64,000 bases of DNA from Alcanivoracaceae bacterium (lineage in GTDB: Bacteria > Pseudomonadota > Gammaproteobacteria > Pseudomonadales > Alcanivoracaceae). Every line of letters begins with the position of its first letter. Within the stretch, counting starts at the first letter, position 1. Location of the stretch: NCBI GenBank assembly GCA_029213045.1, contig JARGPN010000009.1:1-64000 (forward strand), in the 5' to 3' direction. The position numbers and the translations under genes are program-made. Positions 18,702-27,200 of the stretch are shown here, in pieces. The notes beneath the pieces were generated by a model. That model saw only the letters and a program-made list of their open reading frames with translations. It searched no databases and was not told where the DNA came from.

Positions 18702-19669
18702 CCGAAGCCCTCACCGTACAACAAGCTGCTGAAACTGCCCGCGCCATAGAGCAGACAGCAGCCAAAATTCTGGTCGGCCAACAACAGGTTGTACGCGATG
18801 TTCTTCTCGCCTTACTGAGTAATGGGCACGTGCTACTTGAAGGTGTCCCTGGATTGGGTAAAACATTGTTGGTGCGTACACTAGGTAAATGTTTGTCTGT
18901 GCAATTCGGTCGCATCCAGTTCACTCCGGACTTAATGCCCACAGACGTCACGGGCCACGCCATGTACGACCCCAAAACGGAACAATTCAGAATCCGTAAG
19001 GGCCCCGCGTTTACCAATCTTTTATTAGCCGATGAAATCAACCGCGCCTCGGCGAAAACGCAATCGGCGCTGCTCGAGCTTATGCAAGAGCGGCAAATTA
19101 CGATTGAAGGAAAGTGTTTCACGCTAGAGCCGCCGTTTATGGTGCTAGCGACACAAAACCCGCTCGATCAAGAAGGCACCTATCCATTACCCGAAGCCCA
19201 GCTGGATCGGTTTCTTTTTAAAGTCGTCATTGAATATCCACCCGCTGCGGAAGAGGCGCGCATTATGCGCATGATCCTCGACGGCACCATCGACGATGAT
19301 TTAAATGTGGAAGGACTTCAGGCCATTACCGATGGCGCCGGTATTATTGCGATGCAAAACGCAGTCGCCACGGTTAGCGTTGATGATGCCGTGCTCGACT
19401 ACGCGCTTCGCATTGTTAGAGCGACCCGAGACATGCCCGGCTTAGCGCGCGGCGCTGGCCCACGGGCGAGCATTGCAATTGTGTGTGCAGCGCGCGCCAA
19501 CGCGCTTCTTGAAGGTCGAGACTTTGTTATTCCCGATGACATAAAAGCGGTTGCCCGCCCAGTGCTGCGTCATCGAATTCAATTAAGCGCGGACGCTGAA
19601 ATTGAAGGACAAACCACCGAAATGTTGCTCGATAAACTGCTCGCTCAGGTCGCAGCGCCGCGCCAATGA
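18698..19669 (+). CDS. MoxR-family AAA+ ATPase
   Basis: 323 residues. Walker A is GVPGLGKTLLVRTL near residue 50, Walker B LLADEINRASAKTQSALLELMQE near 110, sensor 1 LATQNPLDQEGTYPLPEAQLDRF near 150, and the AAA lid follows. MoxR ATPases act as chaperone-like remodelling factors, typically with a VWA/DUF58 partner encoded next door, exactly as here. TAGGAG lies five bases before the ATG, inside the end of the upstream gene. Start and stop overlap both neighbours by four bases. Confidence 0.95.
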   Translation: MTEALTVQQAAETARAIEQTAAKILVGQQQVVRDVLLALLSNGHVLLEGVPGLGKTLLVRTLGKCLSVQFGRIQFTPDLMPTDVTGHAMYDPKTEQFRIRKGPAFTNLLLADEINRASAKTQSALLELMQERQITIEGKCFTLEPPFMVLATQNPLDQEGTYPLPEAQLDRFLFKVVIEYPPAAEEARIMRMILDGTIDDDLNVEGLQAITDGAGIIAMQNAVATVSVDDAVLDYALRIVRATRDMPGLARGAGPRASIAIVCAARANALLEGRDFVIPDDIKAVARPVLRHRIQLSADAEIEGQTTEMLLDKLLAQVAAPRQ

Positions 19670-20997
19670 TCAGAGCCTCTACGCGACTTATTCGGCTAGC
19701 AGCGCTTTGGGCGATTACCGCCCTACTGCCAGTGATAGCACGCCAACTCGATAGCGAATTGGCGTCTATGGCGCTCGCGCTTTGGGCAGCGGCTGGTGTG
19801 CTGTTACTTGTTGTGTTGCTGCTAGACATTGTTCTGGCGTGGAAACGTCCTATTCCAAATGCGGAGCGGCGCCTGCCTGCAGCATTATCACTTCAACAAC
19901 TTCATCCGGTTAAAATCACGTTAAGTAGCGCCGAGCTGCCGAGAGAATTTGAGGTTGCAGACCAACACCCCAATGACGATTTTGATACCGGGTTACCCAA
20001 GGTCATCCACAAAAGCGAATTACCTGTAACCGAATTCACGTATCACTATCGTCCTAGCCAACGTGGCAAGGCAATGTTTTCGAATATCCTTTTGTGGCTC
20101 CCCTCGCCCCTCGGACTGATTTCAAAAAAATATGAGATTGAGGCGACACGCACTGTTCCGGTCTATCCAGATTTCTCGGTATTGCAGCGTGATGCGTTAC
20201 ATGCACATCAAGATAGCCGCCTTGATCCTGGCAGTCGTCGGCAACCGCGACGCGGTGAAGGCTTTGAATTTAATCAGCTGCGTGAATACAACAACGGCGA
20301 TAGCTTGCGACAAATTGATTGGAAAGCCAGTGCGCGTCGTCGGAAATTAATTAGCCGCGAATATCAGGAAGAGCAGAACCAACAATTAATTGTTTTGCTC
20401 GACGGCGGCGAACGTTTAGCAATGGCGGTCAATGGCTTAACCGGGTTTGACCACGCCTTGAATGCGACCTTGTTGTTGGCATGGAGCACGCTGAAGCAGC
20501 AAGACAAACCTGGTGTGATGTTATTTTCTAGCGATACGCCTTGTTGGGTGCCCCCAGTACGCGGCCCTGCCGGTGCGAATACGATACTGAATTCACTCTA
20601 CGCGATGCAGCCTGGCAGTGGTGCGAGCGACTATAGCAAGGCTGCTGAGCAGCTACTGCGTCGCTGGAAGAAACATTCATTGGTAGTGATGATCACTCGA
20701 TTACAACCGGATGACGAACCGGAGATTTTGGCGGCGATTAAGTTATTAGCTAAACGGCATTTGTTATTGATCGCAGACATTCAGTTGCCCGAACAACTCG
20801 CACTACAGCATCGAGAAATCAACGATACGGATGACGCCTTGTTGGTCGCTGGAGATGCTGCTTATCAAGAATCTCGGCGTGCTTTGTATTCGCGCTTACG
20901 CCACGCCGGCGCCTTGGTCACCGACGCCGCCCCTGAGCAACTTCCCGCGCGCCTTAATCAAATGTATTTATCACTGAAGCGATCTGGTCGCATTTAG
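19666..20997 (+). CDS. DUF58 protein, VWA-like partner of MoxR
   Basis: 443 residues. Two hydrophobic segments in the first 55 residues anchor it. The DUF58 core is REYNNGDSLRQIDWKASARR near residue 210, followed by LIVLLDGGERLAM, which aligns with the MIDAS-bearing strand of VWA domains; the usual DxSxS pattern is replaced by DGGER, so metal binding through a canonical MIDAS is doubtful. It is the last gene of the run and overlaps moxR by ATGA. A REP-like cluster, not a clear terminator, follows. Confidence 0.9.
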   Translation: MIRASTRLIRLAALWAITALLPVIARQLDSELASMALALWAAAGVLLLVVLLLDIVLAWKRPIPNAERRLPAALSLQQLHPVKITLSSAELPREFEVADQHPNDDFDTGLPKVIHKSELPVTEFTYHYRPSQRGKAMFSNILLWLPSPLGLISKKYEIEATRTVPVYPDFSVLQRDALHAHQDSRLDPGSRRQPRRGEGFEFNQLREYNNGDSLRQIDWKASARRRKLISREYQEEQNQQLIVLLDGGERLAMAVNGLTGFDHALNATLLLAWSTLKQQDKPGVMLFSSDTPCWVPPVRGPAGANTILNSLYAMQPGSGASDYSKAAEQLLRRWKKHSLVVMITRLQPDDEPEILAAIKLLAKRHLLLIADIQLPEQLALQHREINDTDDALLVAGDAAYQESRRALYSRLRHAGALVTDAAPEQLPARLNQMYLSLKRSGRI

Positions 20998-21062
20998 AAA
21001 AAGCCTGAGCCAATCTGCAACGTTAACTGAACTTGCAACGCTGTGCGCCGGCTACTGCCCTA

Positions 21063-21085
21063 TCGCTTGCAGGCAAGCTCCCACA
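21063..21085 (+). repeat. REP-like element, copy 1 (forward)
   Basis: TCGCTTGCAGGCAAGCTCCCACA shortened: begins TCGCTTGCAGG and ends AAGCTCCCACA. It shares the core GCTTGC(A)GGCAAGCTCCCAC with the palindrome at 4533-4564. It faces copy 2 as an inverted pair about 40 nt apart, a REPIN-like arrangement. Confidence 0.75.
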
Positions 21086-21124
21086 AAGGGGCCGCGCCAT
21101 TCGCGGAGAGATGTTAAATCTTTA

Positions 21125-21147
21125 TGTGGAAGCCTGCCTGCAGGCGA
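21125..21147 (-). repeat. REP-like element, copy 2 (inverted)
   Basis: Begins TGTGGAAGCCTGCC and ends TGCAGGCGA, the diverged complement of copy 1. With copy 1 it could fold into one long hairpin in transcripts reading out of the DUF58 gene or the cytochrome gene. Confidence 0.7.
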
Positions 21148-21169
21148 TTGGGCTTCGACTAAAGACCTT

Positions 21170-21193
21170 TCGCTTGCAAGCAAAGCGCCCACA
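21170..21193 (+). repeat. REP-like element, copy 3 (forward, diverged)
   Basis: Begins TCGCTTGCAAGC and ends AAAGCGCCCACA, a third and less perfect copy, immediately before the 3' end of the minus-strand cytochrome lipoprotein gene. Confidence 0.65.
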
Positions 21194-21203
21194 AAAGATT
21201 AAT

Positions 21204-23291
21204 TTATGGGGCGGGGCAAATTGTAGGGTCTGTGCCACATGGCGCACCGGCCCGAATCCAGTTGAGTAGGGTGTTATAGGTTTGATAGTGCGTAGGCTCG
21301 GTTAAATCGAAGACCACTCCACCACCGTGTTGCTCACGGGTTGGTTTGCGTAACAGGATGCTGTTTTCCGGCTCATCAAGATCGACGCGCGCCAACACAT
21401 CCAAATATAAGTTACGGTCAAACGGCGTAGACGGCGCTCCCGCTGGGTCGTCGTAATACACTGGAATACCTTTGTAGGTTAGGCTACCTGGCGCACTAGA
21501 GCTGTCATGACAATTAGCGCAGGCCTCTCTCTTGCCGAGTGTGGCAGTCGGAGGGCCTTGCAGAATCGGACGAATATCATCATAGAACGTCAAATCGTTT
21601 TGCGCCGGCAACATTGCCGAGTCGACGTGAATATCAATTTCTGCACTGTCCGCGCCGAGCACATTCGCAACGGTTAAACGCACGCGATACGTACCGTCCA
21701 CAACAGCACCGTTTGTTGTCAGCAGCGTTACCGCATTATTCGGGTAAACGATCACCGGATTAGAACCAACAGGGCTATCCACCACTGTCCACTTGTAACT
21801 ACCGGCTAACACACTGGCCGACGCATCTAAGACAACCGGCGACGTTACTGTTCTATCCGCTCCAATTTTTGCCACTGGGCGGCCTGGTTCGAGAACGCGG
21901 CCATTGCTGGTGTACAAATCAAAGCCGGGTAGAAAGCTCGCTAATATGGCAGGCGCTTCATCAGGGTCATCCCAGAAATCGAGGTAATTACGTAGCGACA
22001 ATGGCATCACACCACGCCGGAAAACGTAATCTTTGATGATGTCGGCGTAACCAATAAAGTTTTCGTAGCTATTAAAGTTAATAGCGTTACCCGCCCGAAG
22101 ACTGTTCGTAGCGCCAATGCGCTGTCCCGGCGAGTTTCCCCGCAGTGAGTGACAGGAAATGCAATGCGGCTCGACAACCCGCTTATACAACAAGTCCACA
22201 CCTTCCGGGCGACTTGCGTTTGGCTGCCAACCCGTTGGTACGAAATCATCTTGATAGGTACCACTCATTGTGACCTGATTCTGATCGCCGCACGGAATGT
22301 TAGGGTTCACAGGGTCCGGCGTTGCGCCATAACGACCAAGCGCTAGTTCAACCGCGAAATCCGCACACCAATGGCCCTGTTCCGTATCATCGCGTCGCGC
22401 TGATTCAACATACGTGTCACGCACATAGGAGTTAAATTTACGAAACCGCTCTTCTTGATTGGCGCGACTCCACAACGAATACAAAGAAGAATAATCAAAC
22501 GAATCTACTTCTAGCTGATTCATTTTCGCTGAGCGAATTGTTTGCCCAACTTCAGGAATATCCCAGGGATGCCCTACTCGCTTGCCACCCAAGTCCGTCC
22601 GATTCGCTTCAGCGATAACGGCATCGGTATCCCATGGTTGCAGCGTAGACCCGTGACATAACAAACAAGGTTGCGGCATCGGCCGTTCGCCTCGGCCGTC
22701 TAAGTCGGCGGAAAAGTTAATGTCGCCGTCTGGCGTGAAGGTGAAAAACTTAGCCACTTTTTCCGAATCCGCGTCGTCGGGATCTATCGGAGAAAATTCA
22801 ATCGCATTGGTACCGACGTGGTGACTAAGATCGGCCTCAATAGCGGCCTCGACATTAATCGGCCCGTAGTTTGTTGGATCACCGTCAATCACTTTGACAA
22901 TAAAGTTACGGACAAAAACGGCGAAGCGGCCTTCGGGAAAAGCGGTCGACCCGCTGTCGTAACGGCAGGCATACATATCTCGGCCGTAACCTAAATCTTT
23001 CGCATCGCGGAAAATAATATGGAATTGATCGTCACAGTTACCAAAACCATTCTTCGTTTTCCACGCCTCCAATGTGCGGCGTTCCTTATCGGGGTCGACG
23101 ACGCTGTAATACGCTTGCGTCCACTCCGGACTGAGCACACGCCCGTCTTGGTCATTCAAAAATTGCAAAAAGTTGTCCGGCGTTTCAATTGATACGCTAG
23201 ACGTGCCGGTTTCTGTATCTCCTCGCTCATTACAAGCGGATACCAATACGGTTGCCAGCAACATGATTAGTCGCAATACCCAGCTATTCAT
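21204..23291 (-). CDS. Outer-envelope lipoprotein with three heme c motifs
   Basis: 695 residues. A lipoprotein signal peptide ends LLATVLVSAC with lipobox LVSA-Cys20, so the mature protein is lipid-anchored. Three CxxCH heme-attachment motifs are CLLCH (about 208), CISCH (about 376) and CANCH (about 590). Between the second and third lies a beta-rich PKD/Ig-like stretch (GADRTVTSPVVLDASASVLAGSYKWTV, about 480-570; quoted parts are separate strands). Cytochrome domains of this spread-out kind occur in surface redox proteins. AGAGG precedes the ATG. It is the last gene of a three-gene operon, 1 nt after the barrel gene. It cannot be assigned to a named family; an electron-transfer or cell-surface redox role is inference from the motifs. 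Confidence 0.8.
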   Translation of the reverse strand: MNSWVLRLIMLLATVLVSACNERGDTETGTSSVSIETPDNFLQFLNDQDGRVLSPEWTQAYYSVVDPDKERRTLEAWKTKNGFGNCDDQFHIIFRDAKDLGYGRDMYACRYDSGSTAFPEGRFAVFVRNFIVKVIDGDPTNYGPINVEAAIEADLSHHVGTNAIEFSPIDPDDADSEKVAKFFTFTPDGDINFSADLDGRGERPMPQPCLLCHGSTLQPWDTDAVIAEANRTDLGGKRVGHPWDIPEVGQTIRSAKMNQLEVDSFDYSSLYSLWSRANQEERFRKFNSYVRDTYVESARRDDTEQGHWCADFAVELALGRYGATPDPVNPNIPCGDQNQVTMSGTYQDDFVPTGWQPNASRPEGVDLLYKRVVEPHCISCHSLRGNSPGQRIGATNSLRAGNAINFNSYENFIGYADIIKDYVFRRGVMPLSLRNYLDFWDDPDEAPAILASFLPGFDLYTSNGRVLEPGRPVAKIGADRTVTSPVVLDASASVLAGSYKWTVVDSPVGSNPVIVYPNNAVTLLTTNGAVVDGTYRVRLTVANVLGADSAEIDIHVDSAMLPAQNDLTFYDDIRPILQGPPTATLGKREACANCHDSSSAPGSLTYKGIPVYYDDPAGAPSTPFDRNLYLDVLARVDLDEPENSILLRKPTREQHGGGVVFDLTEPTHYQTYNTLLNWIRAGAPCGTDPTICPAP

Positions 23292-23292
23292 G

Positions 23293-24195
23293 TCAGAACC
23301 TCTTCAACAAGCTGAGACGAATCAGCTGCCGATCATAAGAAACGCTTGAATCTTCTTTTGCGGTGACATTCGCGCTAAGCACTGAAACATCTGCAGACAT
23401 GCTATGCGAGAAAGCATAGTTAGCGCCTAACGTGAACGTATTCGACGTTGCATCAAGTCGGTATGCTACCCATTCACCACACAGTGCGTTGTTATAGGCG
23501 TTATCTTCCTCAACGGCGGTTTTCACATTTATCAACGGTAGAATGTCGGTCGCGCTGACGCCGTTGCAATATTCTCTCTGCGCGGACGACGAGGCATCAC
23601 CTTCGATATAGCTATAGGTAAAATAAGCGGCAAGATGTTTGCCGACTACGTAATCCGCGTTCAAGAAAATACGCGCATCCTCCAAGTCCCACACGCTACC
23701 TGCTGAATCGCGCTGGCGGTACTGAAGACCTGCAGTGCCGGTGACGCGATCGGTGATGCGGCGTGTGACAAATAATTGGCTGATTAGCACGCCGCTATCT
23801 CTCGCGCTTTCTTTAATATTATCGTCCTGCCACGACATGTTGAATTCAACAATCGGTGCAGTAAATGCAGAACTGGGCTGCCAGCGATAGGCGCCCTTCA
23901 ATCCAAACGTTGTGCGATTCAGTGTATCGATGAGATCAAACGCTTCGAGCTCAGAAAATACGCTCATGTTAAGCAAAGACTGCCGCGACAGGGGCATTCC
24001 ATAACCAACACGCGCACCCACCAACAGCGACGTATCTTCTACTTGATCACGCTCAAATTGCGCTTGTGATTGATTGTTGTCCCACACTGCAGAGGCGTCC
24101 ACGTCGACGTTAATGTTTTCTACATCGATGGCCCCCGCCGGTACCGCTATCACTGGCAATAACACAGCAAAAAGCGACCGAATACATCCCTTCAT
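23293..24195 (-). CDS. Outer-membrane beta-barrel protein
   Basis: 300 residues with a signal peptide (MKGCIRSLF to about AGA-ID). The mature part consists of amphipathic strands (TFGLKGAYRWQPSS, TGTAGLQYRQRDSAG, AAYFTYSYIEGDASS). It ends RLSLLKRF, with the C-terminal phenylalanine expected of barrel proteins. The size fits about 12-14 strands. It contains two cysteines, near YCNGVS and NALCGEW, that could form an external disulfide. It lies between the surface-protein gene (12 nt) and the heme lipoprotein gene (1 nt), and may be the pore through which one or both reach the surface; this is inferred from position only. Confidence 0.72.
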   Translation of the reverse strand: MKGCIRSLFAVLLPVIAVPAGAIDVENINVDVDASAVWDNNQSQAQFERDQVEDTSLLVGARVGYGMPLSRQSLLNMSVFSELEAFDLIDTLNRTTFGLKGAYRWQPSSAFTAPIVEFNMSWQDDNIKESARDSGVLISQLFVTRRITDRVTGTAGLQYRQRDSAGSVWDLEDARIFLNADYVVGKHLAAYFTYSYIEGDASSSAQREYCNGVSATDILPLINVKTAVEEDNAYNNALCGEWVAYRLDATSNTFTLGANYAFSHSMSADVSVLSANVTAKEDSSVSYDRQLIRLSLLKRF

Positions 24196-24207
24196 ACGTT
24201 CTTTCCG

Positions 24208-27200
24208 TTAAAGATTTTTACGGCGACGGCCGCTTAGTAACATGAATGACGCGAACAATAGCCAACCGAAAGATCCGGCGCCATTGTTAGGGCCTGAACT
24301 CGGCACTGACGTTTCCTCAGGTACGTTGCGCTGAACAGCCACACCGCCCGGATCACGAATCACACCGTTGACTAAACCATCGGCATCATTCGGCCCACCA
24401 TCGTTCATACGCAAACGCACACAGGTTGCACCGGCTCGCAAACCAGTTTGCCAAGTCGTTGACGATACGCTCGGACATGCGCCATCTATTCGCGCCGCTG
24501 AACTAATCGTATTGTTTGCATCTTCTATAAAGAACACCCACTGCGCACCATCAAATTTACGGTATCTCGCGGACGGTAAAATTGGATTTGAAAGCGGCAA
24601 CACCAACGACGCCGAACGTTGTGCTTCGTTTAAGCCGTGCACCTCGAAATCGAACATTGCCCCGACAGCCCCGTATAAGGTGTCGCGAGGTAACGTTGTT
24701 GAGGCAACTTTTGCGCCACTCGCGCCACTGGAAACCCCAGCGCTGCCAAGCTTCAACGAAAAGCCTTCTTCTGTTTGGACTAAGTTCTTCAGGTCGACGC
24801 CGTTTTGATTCGCCGCAAGCGGCAACGAAAACGCTTCGTCGATGGCATCAAGATAGTCAGGCACGCCATCGCCATCGCTATCACTATAGCCCTCTGAGGC
24901 ATCGTCAATTTGATCGCCATCCAAGTCGGTCACACCAAGCACCGCGGGCACACCCGAAATAACATTTACCGCAACACTCTGCTGCGTAACATCCGTGCCA
25001 TCGCTGACGTCTACCATGATTTGATAAAGGCCAGACAACGCACTTGGATCAATTAGCTGATTCTCGTTGCTGCCGGAAAAGATCACATCCAGATCATCTG
25101 CCGACCAGCTATAACTGAGCGCATCGCCGTTCGGATCCGACGCTGTAGCAGTAATGCTAACCGAGCCGTCATTGGCAAAAATTGTTTGGCCAGAACGCCC
25201 GTTTTGTGTGACGGACAGCGCGACCTGCGGTGCAACCTGACGCTCAACAATCAGCAAGGCGTGTGTCGTCGCGGTGCCAAGCACTGCATTGGCACTCACA
25301 CTGTCGATGACAATATTTAAAACTTCGTCGCCTTCGCCAACGCCGTCATTCAATACTTGGATTGGCAAGCTGAACTCTCTGCCAGAAGCAATCTCAGCGC
25401 TTCCCGATAATGCGGCAACATCGGCGCTATTGGCTGAGCCCGCGAGAGAATAATTCACTGTCACGGGATACGTTGGTGCGTCGCCATTTAACCGGAACAC
25501 CACCGCACCGGTTTGACCTTCGGCCACGGTTTGCGAATTGCTCACAAATACGCGTGGCAACACATCAATGGTTTGCGTTCTTTGCGCAGTATTATTTTCC
25601 GAATCAGAAGATTCCCATACAAATGTATGGCGACCTGGGCGCAACAAAAATTCTGTGCCGGCCGCAATATTTACCGCGTCGCCATCTCGTTCAACCAGCG
25701 CAACCAACGTAGCGCCATCATTGCCGTCATCGGCAGATACGACTGGCGTCAACGCCGTTAAATAAGCGGTTGAAGGCACCGTCAACGGCGTCACCAACGA
25801 GATTGTTGGGGCGACAGAGTCAACGCTAATGCCCGTGCATTCTGGGTACGCAGCTGTACCGACGCAGTCATTAAATTCGTCTAGATTCGATAAGCCGTCA
25901 CCATCCGCATCTAACAATGCATCGGCTGAGTCTTTGGGATCCAATCCATTCGCGATCTCCGCGACATCCTCAATACCATCACCGTCATCATCGGGGTCAC
26001 AGACATCGCCGCCGTCTTGTCCATCGGTATCGATTTGATCTAGATTCTTATCCAGCGGGCAGTTGTCGTTATAGTCCGCAACAAGATCACCATCGCTATC
26101 TAATTTATTCACTCTTACTGTAATTAAAGACGTATCACTTGCGGTGCCATCTTCACCGCCGTCCGCGACCGTAACTGAGATGTCGTAATCCACGAAGGCA
26201 ACACCAGTGGCGCCAGCCGATTCCTCTGGCGGCGTCCAGCTAATTACGCCGGTTGTGCTAATGGTCATTCCCGCCGGAGGCGCATTTAAACTCCACGTTA
26301 AACCAGCTCCATCGTTGAAATCGTCCGGATCGACGGCGACGACTTGCAACTGGAATGAGGACAATTCTTCGGCCGCGAATGTACCGCTTGTAGTAATAGC
26401 CGGGGCATCATTTACGGGAGTGACGGTGATGCTATAAGGCTGGCTCACGGCGGTAACGCCGTCTTCTAAACCGTCACGAATACGCGGCGTCACATTCACT
26501 GTGTACGGCGTGGTTTGTTTGGGCCCAACCTCGCTCGGTGTCCATTGAATTAATCCAGAGGATGAAACCGTCATGCTTGTATCGGGGCGCGCCACAAAAT
26601 CGTAGCTAATAACGTCAGCAGGAATATCTGGATCGACTACCGTCAATTGATATTGGTACAAGGTATCTTCCGTTGCGGTAAGCACCGGCGAGGAAGTAAT
26701 CGAAGGCTGGTCATTCACCTGCGTCACTGAAATAGAGAATGTGGTGCTATCCGGTGATGCCCCATCTGCACCACTGTCGGCGGCGTTAACAGTGACAGTA
26801 CCCGAGCTGGTCACGCCTTCTAGCGGCGTCCAACTTATTTGCCCCGTACTGGTGTTAATGCTCATGCCCGTCGGGGCGTTCTGCAGAGAGAATGTCCACG
26901 ACGCATCATCTGGGTCGCTCACCAATACGCTAAATTGATACAGCGTATCTTCTGTGGCGTTGGCACTCGGCACAGCCGTAATCGTCGGCGGATCATTCAC
27001 CGCAGTGACAGCAACAGTGAAGTTTTCTGTTGCAGCAACGGTTCCGTTTTCCAATCCGTCTTGCACACTGACAGTGACCACGCCGGAGGTGGTAACGCCT
27101 TCTAAAGGCGTCCAGCTAATTAACCCTGTGCTACTGATACTCATGCCGCTTGGCGCATTGCTAAGCTGCCACGTTAAATCAACGCCGTTGTTCGCATCGT

